NCBI RefSeq assembly: GCF_005239225.2
Contig: NC_133298.1
Coordinates: 4,092,001-4,156,000 of the forward strand
Source: Populus alba
Lineage: Eukaryota > Streptophyta > Magnoliopsida > Malpighiales > Salicaceae
Direction of reading: 5' to 3'
DNA: 64,000 bases
In this document: positions 1 through 20,855 of the stretch, piece after piece
Numbering within the stretch: the stretch's first letter is position 1
Layout of the letters: every line of letters begins with the position of its first letter
Translations under genes and position numbers: made by a program
Notes under the pieces: generated by a model
What the model was told of the DNA's origin: nothing
The model's input: only the letters and a program-made list of their open reading frames with translations
The model's database searches: none

Positions 1-569
1 CCGAATTCAGCAAAATCTTCCCCCATTCTGTTGTGAAAGTATTCCTCGATGTGTTTTGATGAACTCTCCTCAGCTTTGTAGCGAAAAGAAAGCGTTTCTT
101 TCCATGGAAGTTTAGAGGAAAACCTGCCAGTAAAGCTGCTAGCATATCCACAGGACTCGCCAATCTTTCTCTGGGCCTTTTGTTTCTCAGAAAGTGGCAA
201 TTTGAAGAAGGTGTCAACGTAATTATGAGCATGGGCAATGAGTGTTTTATCAACTCCATGATTAACAACTAGAAAGAAACCATGTTTTTTACATGCTTCA
301 CCAACAAGTCTTGAAGCTTCCACTGCAGCAACAGGGTTACCAGAGAGGAAATCACCCAAGTCTACAAGCGGGACTTGGAGTTCAGGTGCATTAGTATTAG
401 GCTTTTCATGGTCAGGCCAAATGAACTGCTGGGGTATGTTTGTCTGGTGTCGAAGAACTTGTGCATCAAAGACAAAAGACTTGCCATCATCTTTGCATTG
501 ATCCTGATCTTTTGGGTGGTGGTGAGGGGTGGTTATGGATGGCATGGTTTTGATGCAATCTATTGCCAT
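1..569 (-). CDS. GA20ox: Gibberellin 20-oxidase, N-terminal part (cut by window edge)
   Basis: Gibberellin 20-oxidases are cytosolic 2-oxoglutarate/Fe(II) dioxygenases that oxidise carbon 20 of GA12/GA53 to give GA9/GA20, a rate-limiting step of gibberellin synthesis. Reading the minus strand from ATG at 569 gives 189 uninterrupted codons to the window edge. The protein starts MAIDCIKTMPS. It contains the TNIPQQFIWPDHEKP block (about residues 40-55), a DIOX_N-type region with HGFFLVVNHGVD, and LPWKETLSFRY at about 154-164. LPWKET is the GA20ox hallmark, thought to contribute to GA substrate binding. The Fe-binding HxD...H residues and the co-substrate motif lie beyond the window, so activity cannot be judged. 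The frame is open to base 1, so the first intron must lie further left. The family call is secure from LPWKET; the paralogue cannot be assigned. Confidence 0.95.
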   Translation of the reverse strand, partial: MAIDCIKTMPSITTPHHHPKDQDQCKDDGKSFVFDAQVLRHQTNIPQQFIWPDHEKPNTNAPELQVPLVDLGDFLSGNPVAAVEASRLVGEACKKHGFFLVVNHGVDKTLIAHAHNYVDTFFKLPLSEKQKAQRKIGESCGYASSFTGRFSSKLPWKETLSFRYKAEESSSKHIEEYFHNRMGEDFAEF

Positions 570-608
570 TGCATTACAAATTCTGTGGCAGGTGGCAGGG
601 CACGGTCT

Positions 609-657
609 GCGTGTGGGTGTGGGTGTGTATATATATGTATGTATGTATGTGATTGTG
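609..657 (-). repeat. TG/TATG microsatellite in GA20ox 5' leader
   Basis: A GTGTGGGTGTG tract followed by TATA and repeated TATG units lies 40-90 bases upstream of the GA20ox start codon, inside the probable transcribed leader. It is likely to be polymorphic in length between alleles. Confidence 0.75.
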
Positions 658-940
658 TGAGGTTTGAGAGGCAGGGAGGGAGAGTTGGTACTTAGCTCCT
701 AGTTAAGATAAAAGAAAGAAGTGTACTGATGATGATAAAAGAAAAGCCAGGACCGCTCTCGTTGTGGAAATCGGCGAGCCCGAATGTTGGAATCTTGTAG
801 CTAGCTATCTTTCCCTCTCTCTTATATGCTCTGTGGATTTTATTTTTGCAAGGAAGGGCTTGAGAAGAGGAGGGGGTTTGCAGCGCAGGGGGTTGCTTAA
901 TGAGAAAATTAGGTGATAGACCAATTTGTTGGAGTTCTGT

Positions 941-950
941 CCTTTTTATA
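941..950 (-). promoter_or_regulatory. Probable TATA box of GA20ox
   Basis: The minus strand reads TATAAAAAGG here, about 370 bases upstream of the GA20ox ATG. With a start site about 30 bases downstream, the leader would be roughly 345 nt. A weaker TATA-like site lies near 821-827. No transcript data are available, so this rests on motif and position only. Confidence 0.45.
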
Positions 951-960
951 GCTGCCAGGA

Positions 961-3900
961 AAGCTCTTCCCGATGGAGTTTTTTGTTTGGATGCTCTAAG
1001 CTAGTGTCAGCAGGGCACTTTACTTTGTCTTGTATCAAGAGTGTGCTTAGACCTGTATTAAACCCATAACTTCCTGTTCTGTTTTTAAAATGCCCAAGCC
1101 CCCACCTGACATAGGTCCTCTGTACTCTACTCTGCTTTCTTTTTTGGGAGCAACACTAGGTTTACAAAAAAATAATCAAGGAAGAAGAAATCTGTTTTGA
1201 GGGGCCTAATTACCCTGTGAAAAACAGATTTCTCCACTAATTAATCTCTCTCTCTACTCATTTCTCTTCCTCTTTTCCCTTCCCTCTTCTACCATTCTCT
1301 TTTGTGACCCCATATCCCAGCATAGCTTCATGCTGGATATACATATCCATGTCCGACCTGTATTTCTCAATTTCTCTTATATGTCTCCGTATACTTCGAA
1401 TGACTAAATAGCATTCCTATCTGTGCTAGCTCACGAGCGTGTTCATCCATGTTTTTTTTTGTTTTTTCATTTCAAGCTACAGTTCAAAATCAGAAGTATC
1501 ATTTCGGTTGCTTTTTATTCGAGCAGCAGTTTGAAACGTACAAAAAAAACGTAAACAAACAGCTCCAAACATCCAAAGTCAAGCACACATGTTCTAGGGC
1601 AACGCAGGGGGTTGAAGCAACCCAAACCAGACCTCTCACGTTACATAATTAATAGAACAGAGAGTTTACTTAGCAGCATTGACGAGTTATCACAGAGAGC
1701 TAGCGAGAAAAGATGTAACATAGAACATGGAACCTAAGAGAGTACTCGCGTTTTGACAGCCAAGTACTTCGTAACGAGTAGTTTTTTTTAGCGAGGATGG
1801 CTAAGCAGAATCATTGCAAATACAACATAGGCATACAAGGAAAGAGACAAAGTAAAGAAACATTAATTGCTGTTCCTGTTTGAATCAGGAAGATCTTCCA
1901 GTTATAAGGTGACACAAACTAAAAAGTGAATGAAGTGGTTCTCCTGTCATGGAAATAGCAAACTATAATGACTTGTAACAGGGACTCGGGCATGAGTAGC
2001 CTTGTAGCCAGCAACTACTAAGTTTGGTGGTAAGCAATAAAGGGTAAGTAATTAACCGGTGGCTAATTTCGATGTGCTTAATTTAATTTAAATTAAAAGG
2101 GGGGAGATTTTATGTTGTTTGCACAAGTGTTTGAGCATTCCCTTCTCTAATTTTTTCTTGAAAATGAGGCCAATAAATGCTTATGCTTGTCAGGATGTTA
2201 ATATTTAAAATGCAGCAGAACCCCTGCCCAACTTCTTTCAAGTTCCCAAGAGGCATGCATGCTGTGATTTTTATTGTATTTTTTCCCTTTCACTTCTTTG
2301 AAAACAAGCGGAGGGACCGACCGAGGTGGTGACATTATTAATCAGAGGCCAGCCACGCCAAATCTGGTGTTACTCGGGCAGGGACATTTTATTCTTTCTT
2401 CTAACTTTTCAGGGACATTTTTTTGTTACTTTGTAGTTTGCTCATTTTATGGAGTATATTGAGCTTGAAAAGGCTAAAAAAAAAAAAAAAAAAACAGAGT
2501 TAAAGTGAAAGGAAAACAAATTTGGGGTTTGGGACTGGTTTTGTTGATTGTGGTTAAGTAAATTTTCTTTTACGTTATCATGATCACTTCTTAACTTTGC
2601 TGGATTAAATCTAAAGAGATTGACTTTGCTGTTAAGGAAATCTGTTTTTTATTTTTTATTTTTTATTTACTAGGTTCAGAACTTGGGATCATTATTTAGA
2701 AAATTTCATTAAACTATATTAATCAGCAATATATAGGTGATGCCGAGCAAAATGGGGAGACAATTATTCTATCAAAAACAACAACTCCAGCGGTTGCCAC
2801 TTGAGAAGGTCCACTGGGTAATTCAAGCCATGGGAGTAAACCTAAAATAGTAGTCTTTGGAGATTCTCCCTTGCCTAACTTGGTCATTAGAAAGGAAAAC
2901 AAAATCCATGCTCTCATTTCTTAGGTTTCTCCGAAGTTCCGAGTTGGATTCTCAAAAAAAAAAAAAAAAAAACCCACAAAATAAATCAACGAATATTATG
3001 AATAAAGTGTTTGTTTTAGTATTTCGAGCTGTTTTTCAAAAGATTTTTCACTGTAATTTTTAATATTTTTTATATAATAGCATGAGAAATTGAAATAAAA
3101 AGGCCGAAAGTTGCTCAGTACTTTTGCAAAATAGTTTGAAGTGGGTGGGTTATCGGTGGCAACTAAGGTGAAGTGATTGAAGCAACTAGTAGGATAGTGC
3201 CATGGTGGGTTTGACATAACAATGCCATGTACATGAAGGGAGCCTATGATCTCCCTCTCTACTAAAGCAAGCCCCAATTAAATTTGACTTAACACCTTGA
3301 ATGGATTCTCTGGCCATAAATAGAAAGAGAGTGTCATTTTTAAGGACAACATGCTTCAATCTCCCTTAATATTCCACCAACATTTGGTTGCTTTTTGCCA
3401 ATTTGTAGCATCACTTGATGGCATCCCTCCCTCTTGGTTTTGCTTCAAGATCTTGAAGCAAAAACGAAATGTTAATTAGTTTTAATGGAAAATGGCCCTC
3501 GAAATATTAATTCCCACTTCAAACTTCAGCTACTTGGTCTTAATCACCGTTTAGAATTGTGAGAGAAGAAATTATAATAAAATAAAATAAAAATCTTATT
3601 TTCCCCTAACATCTGGATTCTCTGAACTAAAGTTGGAATTGAAGAAGTCCTATATACATCGTACTAGTTGCCGGAGGAAGCAACAATATGCCATACAATA
3701 GAAAGGACAAAAAGTGAATCAAGTTGTAAGAGATTGTGTTTTTTGCTTTCCTATTTCTCACCACACAAAAAAATGTGGCCACCACAGATTATATGTAATT
3801 CCAGGAAAAAAAAAATTATTATTATGGCTCTCGACGGAGTGTATGATGAATTTCCTTGCAAGGGTACTATCTTCAGGTTTCACTTTCGCAATTCCTACTT

Positions 3901-5418
3901 GCTGATGACACGATGATTTCTTTCTGATAAATTTCATCAAGGCAGATGTTACATTAATGGAATACAATTCAAGGGTTTTTGGATAAAATATTTTTTTTAA
4001 AAAAAAAACCTATCTCTAGTATTCCATCTCTACGCTCTGGTTCCTTGCCATGTCAATTTTCTGTTCTTGATTATTGAGATGTATGGGATTTATATATGAA
4101 GAGTAGATATTATCTCTTCTTCTTCTTCTTTTCAAAACAAATTGAAATGAATGAAGGTTATCTGCACGTAATTGTTTGTTTAAGATGTGTTTGATTAATG
4201 TTCTTGGATAAAAAAAAGGATAAACACAAAGAATAAAAATTTATTTAACTTAAGAAACAGTGATCATGTAAACATAAAATAAATATATTTTTATTATTGT
4301 TTTAAAGTAAATTTTTATTATTTTAAAATAAAAAAATACAAGAGAATATGTCCCTTTTATTTTTATTTTTAGTATTTATCTCAAATCTAATTTCTATTAT
4401 TTTATTTAGAATATTTGGTAATCATTTTTTTTTAAATAACGGTGAAACACTTAAATCATATGTCAAAGAAATTAGGCCATGACCGGAAAACATTAGGCAA
4501 CGGCCCATAATGGGTTTAATTATCTAATGTTTAACTTTTGTTACCCATTTTGTGTGACTGCCTCAAACTACTAGGAAAATCATGGAAGAAAAATGCAAGA
4601 GATAATACGAGAGAAGCATTTTAAAGCCAACGTCTCTCGTTTAAACAAAAACATTTTAGAAACTAGAAATTAAATGCCACATTTTTTATTGATTAACTCA
4701 GTCCATTTTATTCCTGGACCCGATTTTATATTTATATGTGTGTGTATGAACGCACGCTCGAATGCTTTTTATCATATTATCATGTTTCTGCACTTATTAT
4801 ATGGTATGCGAGTCAAAACTTCCACGATCAACATGGGTTTTATTACAAAGTAATCCACCAACCTCCTAGCATCAATTTCATTGAAGAAGAAGAAGAAGAG
4901 GGGGGGGGTACCTTTAATGGCATCAAAGTACGTGCTAAATACATTGTGCTAAAAAATGTCTAATTCAAGTGAAATCCATGATCTAATCAACGCTAATTTG
5001 CTGTACTATAATTAAGGAAAAAGATTGAGTAATGGGATTCAAACGTTGTTAAAAAACTATGTTGGTTTAGAGTATGTATTTTATTCATGTTAAAAAAGGA
5101 GAAAATAAAAAAAGAAAGAGAGAAGAAGAAGGGGGGGACACGATTTGAGATAGTCTCTTCAGAGAGAAAGAGAATGGAGGAGTGTGTGTGGAGCAATAAG
5201 GCATAGTCACATCTACTGTTTAAACTTAAAAAATAATGGTGTTCTTTCGGTTGACTTATAGTTGCATGTAAAGCACTAAGCAAATCTCCATTATTGACAT
5301 ATCTAAGTAAGTGGGGAAGAATTTAAGATCCTAGATGATGTTTTAATAGTATCACTACCACCTAATAGTCTAATGTGGGTCAACTAAATAACCAATAAAG
5401 TTAGAGATTTGAAGTGCA
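961..5418. other. Intergenic, GA20ox upstream region; no gene seen
   Basis: This is AT-rich DNA with poly-A runs (near 2476 and 2955), a CT-rich stretch near 1246-1300 and many stop codons in all frames. Short open frames here look random, with no recognisable domains or codon bias. The first 1-2 kb probably holds GA20ox regulatory DNA, but no specific element can be assigned with confidence. Confidence 0.5.
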
Positions 5419-5675
5419 TGTTTGCAATGCTGTAGTTTTTGCGGTTATAATTTAGCCTGTTAGTTTTTGCGTTTCAAAATAGTTTTTTAAAAAGATTGAA
5501 TTTTTATTTTATTTTTTTATTTGCTTCAAAATAATATGTTTTGGTGTTTTTATATAGTTTTGATATACTGATATAAAAAATATTTTTTAAAAAAATAAAA
5601 AATATTATTTTAATGCATTTTCAAGCGAAAAATACTTTGAAAAAACAACTACTAACGCACTCGCATTCTCAAACA
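5419..5675. mobile_element. MITE-like element with TGTTTG termini
   Basis: The left end reads TGTTTGCAATGCTGTAG and the right end, reverse complemented, reads TGTTTGAGAATGCGAG, giving imperfect terminal inverted repeats. The interior is AT-rich and contains a GATATACTGATATAAAAAATA-like core that recurs elsewhere in the window. At 257 bp without coding capacity it fits a non-autonomous DNA transposon. No clear target-site duplication was found. It is the best-preserved of at least eight related copies here. Confidence 0.6.
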
Positions 5676-8600
5676 AGACATAAAGAAGTAGGTTTAAGAA
5701 AAAAAAAACTAACCGATGTTTTAAAAGAAAATTTTAAATGGAACCATACAAAATTATGATGTATATTAATTAATCAAACACTTTTAAATTTATAATTGGA
5801 GCAAAATTTAGATCGTACAACACCGCACCACAAAAACAAACAAATCCAAAATGTGAAATAGATTAAGAGCATTTCAATTAATTCCTTGAATATATTTTGT
5901 TTCAAACAAAATTGGTATGAAAGATAAGTGTGTTTGTGTACAAGAAAAAACAAATAAACTACTAATTTAAATATTAGCATCTTAATATGATGTGAGAATC
6001 ATATCTTTATTTCTATGAATCAAACATGCTTCTAAGTTTTAAATTATTTTTTTCAAAGTAATTATTTATATGTGTTGCTTTTAAGTCTCTCCACTAGCAC
6101 TAGGTTCAAACATTTTAGATTAGATATTTTAAGACAATACTATTAAGATCCAACTATATGAATTATATATAGGTCTTGAGATGTAATTAATCAAACATTA
6201 AATCATGGAGAGAGCGATTTGATTCAATAAAATTCATAAAGTCAAACTTGTATGCATATGGATGAATGTAAAATAGTTGTTCCCTAAAGTCAAATACAAA
6301 TAAGGAAATGGAGAATTACAGGGAAATGGATTGCCTAAGATGTACGAAAAGATGCATGATATTGGATAGTGGAGGAGTGCTTGATTGTCTTGACTGAATT
6401 ATGACTAAGGAATTTACTATTTAAGGTGTAACCAGGTAGGTCCATTTCCAGCCCTAAAACGTATACATGTAGTTCTCCAATATAAACAGTAAAAAAAAAA
6501 AAAAAAAGTAGCCATCAATTGGGACAAACCATGAAAAAGGGATGCATTACAGCAAAGTATACATCAAGAATTATTGCCTCTTCCTTGTAGTATATGATGC
6601 TGAAACCAATGATAGTCATAAAGAGGGTATGATGTAGAGGTATATGAATGATAGTAGAAACTTGTAAGGAATACGTACAAACTATTTTCAAACCTAAAAT
6701 CATGGCATTCTTCACAAAATCTCCATTAATCACTTATAATATGTATTTAGTATTACGATACCTTTTACTGTTATGATTTTAAAAAGTATATTTAAAATTA
6801 TAGTTTTTTCTCATTAATGTTTTAGGAAAGAGTTTTCAATAAGATTCATAAGATAAAAATATCTCTATTAATCAAATATTTATTCAAATATATAGTTTCG
6901 TCCGACCACACAAAACAAAGCCGTAGGAACTACGTCTCATTGATAATAACCCATGGGGAGGACTCATAATCACTCTTCAAATCAAAGGAAAACAAAGGTT
7001 TTATAGAAAAGCATCCACCTCTTCATGGTTTAGTCAAACTTTAAGAGCATATACATGGTTTCATCCCTGCGTTTGACATGACGATTGAAAGTGTTTTTTT
7101 TTTTTTTTTTAGTTATTTCTATGTAGATGTTTCCTGAGGTATTTCGGAACGGTTTTGACATGTTGAAGCTGAAATTGTCGATCGAAATCCCCTGGCAAGA
7201 ATATTTTCAACTGCAATATGTAGTAGTGCTGGCAGCAGAGCATAGTTATGAAGACAATACCTAGAGATAAATGTGGATGTCATTTTCTCAACATTGGTTT
7301 ATGCTAACATTTTGATGATCAAGAAACTCTCTACAAGTTGAGAACTTTCCACAAACCTGAAGTTGTTCACTACAGTACAGAGGACAGTAGGTGGAAAAGA
7401 AAGGGGGGACATCAAGGTCCATCACTAGAAGCAACTAACATGATGGTGGAGTTGTCACAATGTCATGCAGATAAAAGGTGGGGCAAATTGAGCTTGTTCT
7501 CTTCAAGAGCAAATCCCATGAAACTGATAGACCCAACAAGGTTGGATCTATTACAACAACTATAGCTTAAGTGTGTGTATCAGTTAGGACAAACACAGTT
7601 CTATCCTCTAAGATCATGCACTACAAGTTTCGCTTACTTTTCTCCTGTCTGTACAATTATTTGTTGGTGGGTCTGGTGGAGGACTTAAATCACATTAGAA
7701 ATGGGGAGCAGAGACAATCCAGATTGATTTTGGTTTTGGATTTTTGAAGAAAAAGGCGGGCTCCATTCAATGATAGTAAAAGTATGTTCTCTTTGCCAAA
7801 GGAAACACTATTGAACCTGGTCCAGCTTAGCATTGAATTTAATGTGTCCATTTAAGGGGAAACTAGAGAGCAAATAACAAAAAACTAGGCTTATAATTTT
7901 GGGATTTACAAGCGCAAAACCTCCTTCGATTAAAATGCAAAACGGCAGAAAATTCGCATTATTGGATGCTTATCAGGAAACATCATAGAAACAGAGGATT
8001 TTAGGGTTAACTTTCTGATGCCCCAGCTTGCAGTAAAAGGGGATGTAGAAAGAAAAGCCTACATCACAAGTGTTCTCTGATACTGAAAAAGCACTCTAGG
8101 GTCCCTTTTTGAAGTGTTTTTCTCTGTAGAAGAGAATGCAGTTAGACAATGTCACATCCTAACTAAGGGTATAAAAGTTTCCGAGAGGGAAGTGGCTGAT
8201 GCTACATTTGAACTTTAAAAGGACAAAAATAGTGTCCCAGCATGTTCTCTCATACTGAGTGCTTTCTGTGCCATTATGTCAATTGGGGCTGCGGGAGAGT
8301 GTTACCTTGCATTTCAAAGAAGACTGTGGAAGTATTAGAGACATTTATTTTCCCATTATATCTTATATTGTGGTCATGCTTGTTTTAGTTGTACACTCAG
8401 CTCCCACAAAAGGTGGTCGGGACCTGGCACTGGATGTTTCATCATGATCTGATCAGCTAAAAGCACACCAATAGGATCAACCTTGACAACAAAAGGAGCT
8501 GCTTTGCTTGTCATAAACACACCACCAGATCATGTCTTTTGAAGGGATAGCCATGACCATGCAACAAGCTCTATCATAGATCTAAATGCATGAAGAATGG

Positions 8601-9325
8601 TCACTAAATGATACATAATACTAACAGATCTTCTTAGTTGGTAGTTGTTGGGCCAAAATGTTGTATGGACATAGCAATATTGAAGGAGAATTGCGTATCA
8701 GATATGGGTAAATTGGTTTACAAATTCAAGGCAATATCTGCAAGTGACTTGTAATTGTCTTATCATGGATGTACCATTGCATTTTGTTGTCATGGAACAG
8801 TGGATGAAACTAAATGAAATGACGAAATTCGTACCAACATACTCACTCTCAAATGCTCTCTCTGTTTCAGTCTGCTACTTTCCATTTGTTCTCTTTTCCT
8901 GTTATTTATTTTCCTATTTCCATCCTAAAATGGTCCAAAATTCCAATAATATTTCTAGACGATTTACTTAAACTTAAGCGATCAAATATGAAAAATCTGG
9001 TAGACAGCTCCAAACCATGCTTCAATTGGAGGGCGGGATCTTTGTATAGTTGAGATAGAGCAGAGAACACGATGACGTTAATTTGGAGGATTTAACATCC
9101 AGTAAAGAACGGCGGGAGCAACAGGAAACTCGTATGGAGCTTGAGTAGGTGTCTTCTAATGGGGTCAGATTAGAAGGTTACCTTAACCACGTTCAACATG
9201 AGGTTTCAGTTAACGTCTAGCCGATATTTATGTCTTGTCATTTTTACTGTTATCCATCCACAATGACTTCATATCAACACGGGGGAGATGAAGATTAACA
9301 AGGGCATGTAGTGAATGCAAGAGAT
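5676..9325. other. Intergenic; no gene supported
   Basis: The stretch is AT-rich to about 6.9 kb. From about 7.0 to 9.3 kb it is less AT-rich and contains longer open stretches, for example 7338-7565 on the plus strand. These frames lack recognisable domains, plausible splice partners or a convincing leader. A decayed gene or a non-coding transcript is possible but not supported by anything visible. Poly-A runs occur near 6490, and a poly-T run near 7097. Confidence 0.45.
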
Positions 9326-9331
9326 TTTATT
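9326..9331 (-). terminator. Candidate polyadenylation signal for PGM
   Basis: The minus strand reads AATAAA here, about 200 bases after the phosphoglucomutase stop codon at 9529-9531, a usual plant 3' UTR length. Plant polyadenylation signals are degenerate, so this is only a candidate. Confidence 0.4.
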
Positions 9332-9528
9332 TGCATAGATATGTTTTAACTTACTTTACATGGAAAGATTTATTGAACCATAATACCATGCTAGCTAAAG
9401 TACAACCAAAACTGAGCAGAAAGAATCTGTATGGCAAGTAAAGCCAGAAAAGAAAGGAAAGCCCAACCTGCCTTTAAGCATAACTTGGCATACCACTTGA
9501 TTTGTGAGACTCACAATTGCTGTTAACG

Positions 9529-17075
<7,547 letters not shown>

Positions 17076-17460
17076 TTTTATTGCTTCTGGATTGATAATA
17101 AAAAAAAAAAATGGAAGTTTTTATTCCTTTCCCTCAATGTATTCTTCTCTTGTAAATGTTACCAAGCAGCGATCACTGCAGAGAGAGATTTTGGGATGTG
17201 AGTCTAAAAGAAGAAGAAGAGTTGAAGAAATCCATGACTGCTGCCGTACGTTTAAAAGACTTATCTTTACTTCCGTCACAGTCCTACCACTGCATATCAT
17301 GTGAACTTCCTTCTTTTTTTCCCTCCCCTTGTTTTTATTTTCTCTTTTCCATTTTTCAAAAGAATTATTTCTTCTCTTTTTTTTTCTTTTTCTTTTCTTG
17401 TCATTGTCATACCTCATTTATTTTCCCTGTATTATGATTAAACATGAGTTTTTGTTTTGT
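17076..17460 (-). other. PGM leader and proximal upstream region
   Basis: On the minus strand this stretch precedes the PGM start codon at 17073-17075. It carries an A-rich run just upstream of the ATG and purine-rich (GAA/AAG) runs at 17330-17400, common in plant leaders and core promoters. No confident TATA box was identified. Open frames on the plus strand over the first PGM exon are antisense to the transit peptide and are not taken as genes. Confidence 0.4.
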
Positions 17461-19209
17461 TGATTTATGGAAGAGTGAGGTCTCGTGTTAATCCAATTTG
17501 CACAAAGTGGGTCTAACCCTTGTTAACATGATGATGTTTAAAAATATCCTGGTTTATAAAGAGAAAATATAATTATTCAAGAGTAGGAGTTTAATTTACT
17601 ATCCAAGTTGTCTCAAATAATTTTTATGGTAGTATTGGGTATTTTTTCGAGAAAGAACATATAGAAAAAGTTAAGACAAAAGAAGCATGTTCTCTTATTT
17701 TTCTTATTTTATAAGAATAAAAATTCATTTTAGATTGTTATTTATTTGTTTTTGTCTCCCCGTTCAAATATATTTTTGTTTTTTTTATTTCTATATTTTC
17801 TCTTTATAAATTCATCCCATAATTATTTTCAAATAAATATTTATTTTATTTATCTGTCCAACCAAAAACGCATCTATCTTTTTTAATGCCGGGATACTAA
17901 TTAAATGCAATTTATTTTATTAATATTAAACTAAGACTATTTATTCAATGTAAAAACCGCTCTCTCTCTTTTGTTTTTCATTCTTTTGTTATATTAGATG
18001 AAACTACTTGAAATGATGATTATTTTTATGTGTTATTAAGTGTTGAGAAAAGAAAATGTAAAAAAAAAAAAAAAAAACAATTAGTAGTTTTTTTTCAATA
18101 TATTTTAGCATTAGGTAGAATCATAATAAAATAACAATTAAAAAAATTAAAACTAAATTTGATATAATAAAATGAAAATAAATGTTTAAGGATAGAATTG
18201 AAATAAAAAAAATCAATCAAAAAATTACTCAAAACAAAATAAATAAAAATTAAAAAAATGTGAACTAGATTTGATAAAAAAAAAAAAATCAAATGACATG
18301 TGATGAAATCAAAAAATAAAATCCAATTATAAATAATTAATGTAATTAAAACATTTGCAATCAAAAGAAGAGGGATTGAATCAAAGAAAAAAAAAAAGCT
18401 AAAGGGTTGGTATTATTTTTTATGTGGCTAGAACACAATCCGAAGAAAAAATAGAAAAAAAAAAAAGTGAATTGACACAAAATCAGAACAAACCACCATA
18501 CATGTGTCGTTTAGAGTACAATAAGATATCGAGACAAAACAAATTATATAGAGGAAGCACAATTAAAATCATTGTAGTTAGCTTTATACATTGCCTAAAA
18601 GCAGCAAAGCGGCTCTTTCTCTTTGTTTTATTATTTATTCAAAAATGAAAATGCTCTTAGCAATAAATAACAACAATAATATAAAAAAAATTATTATGAG
18701 ATTACAATTAAACCCCTGAAACCAAGGCTAAAAAATTAAATGTTAAGGGTAATAAAGTAATTAACTTGTTCACCGTAAAATGCAATTACTTTTGACTTTT
18801 AATGTCAATACAACAATTGCATTATTATGAAAAAAATATAAAAAAAACATTGTTGCCCCCAAATAAATAAAGAATGTCAAATTAACATCGTGCAAAAACC
18901 ATTTTACCCCTCGGGCAAGCTTATTTGATTTTTCAAGTAAAGACAAAAGAGTGATTTTACTATTATAATCTTCAGCAATCCAAGGCATATCTAAAATAGT
19001 TTTTCTGTGGGGTTTAGTTTCTTTCAATCCCTTAAATTTTTTATACAAACTAAATATTTAAGGTATATTCTATTGAATTCGATTTTTTTTTCTTTGTCTC
19101 GATAGAGTCCAAATCCCACTTGACAAAAAGGAAGCAGGGTTTTGTCCTTTCTAGTTGTGGTCGCAATTTCCAAATAATGTTTGATGTAATATATCAAAGA
19201 TAATACATG

Positions 19210-19425
19210 TAAGTGTCTTTTAAGTATGTTTTAAAAACATATTTTAAAAAAATTAAAAAATTTTTATTTTTATTTTTATTTTTTTGTTTTAAATTAATAT
19301 TTTTATATCATTTGATATGCTGATATCAAAAATAATTTTTAAAAACTAAAAAATATTATTTTAATATATTTTTAAATAAAAAATACTTTAAAAAATAATT
19401 ACGAGTATACTTCCAAATAAATTCT
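19210..19425. mobile_element. Degenerate MITE-like copy
   Basis: It contains GATATGCTGATATCAAAAAT followed by TTTTAAAAACTAAAAAATAT and an AAAATACTTTAAAAAATAAT tail, matching the interior of the 5419-5675 element. Ends are eroded and boundaries approximate. Confidence 0.45.
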
Positions 19426-20649
19426 AAGCACCGGAGGCAAATGTAAAATGATAGCATTCTCACCATTCTTGAAAAAGCTCTCAAGTTCCCATCTCGACCA
19501 CGGTGGAGTATGCCCACATGGAATTGCATCCTTCAAGGGGAAAAAACTTTCAGAGTATTGCTAGTTATTAAAATTATGATCATAGTATTGTGTGTGTTTG
19601 TATATAGCACTACTCATGTTGCTGAGACTATATTTAATTGCATTAATATTTTTATATAGAAAGATGTTAATAATACTTTAAAATGCATGGAAAATTCATT
19701 GTGCAAAACTAATTGTGGGTTCTCTCATAAAACATTATGTACTCATTATTTATAGTGTTTGTTTTTTTATGTTAAAATACTTTTTTTTTTCTATTCACTC
19801 TTTATGGACCAAATCATTAGCCAATTTAAGTAAGATTATCAAGGGAGGATGAAATTAAAAGACAAAGGAGCAAAGTAAAAAAAATAGAAAAAATAGGTGG
19901 TGCTTTCAAAGTTTGTGAAAAAAGTTAACTTTGATCCTTTTACTTTCTCATCTGTACATTTTTTATCCCTATATATTTTTAAAGCTTTTAGTATAAAACT
20001 TTATTTTTTTTATTTTTCATCTTATATGTTAGAAAGAATAGAGAAGAGAGAAAGTTGTTGAATTTTGTCTAAAAAAAAAGAAAATTATGATTGATATCGA
20101 TTCCGACTATGAAAAAAATAGAACTTTGTATTAACAAGTTTCATTTAACAAAAAATGTTTGATAGTAGCTGTTTTGAGTCTCAATGTTATATGACAAAAT
20201 AGATTTAGATCGAAAGAAAAAATCTTACCCGATTTAGTTTGGAGTTTTTGAGCTATTTTTTTGTGTTTTTTTAGGTTGAGAGATGAGTTTTTTTATACAT
20301 GTTTTAGGAATTTTATTTAAGTGTTTTTTTTGTAAAAATAAGTTAAAAATAACTTCTTACAAGAAATATTTTTATTCACTATTCTCTGGCCGTCATGGGT
20401 TTTTTTATAAAACAATAAGGTAAAAAGGTCATAATGGGTCTCCTGTTGCATTCACATCGTTAAGATCATAGGCACAGTGCCTAAAAGGGTAAAAATAAGT
20501 TGATAATGTTTTCAAGATTGTTCAAAAAGTAATTTAGTAAAAAAAAAATCACACCATCATGGATGACAATTCGATGTGAGCTAACAAAAATGCACAATCC
20601 AATATATTATTATAAAGTTGTAATTTTAACAATGAAATTTCTATTCATT

Positions 20650-20855
20650 AGAAGTATGTTTGAAAGTATCATTATGATTGTTTGTGAAAGTGTTTTGTAT
20701 TTAAAAATATATTAAAATAATATTTTTTTATTTTTTAAAAAATATTTTTGAAATTAACACATTAAAATGATTTAAAAATTTTAAAAATAAAAATAAAAAT
20801 AAATTTAATTTTTTTAAAAAATATTTTTAAAATACAAAAACAAATATGATGACAT
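20650..20855. mobile_element. Degenerate MITE-like copy
   Basis: The left side reads GTATGTTTGAAAGTATCATT and the interior has the shared ATTAAAATAATATTTTTTTA pattern. The right side reads CAAATATGATGAC. The TGTTTG-like end and general layout match the 5419-5675 element, with heavy decay. Confidence 0.35.
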
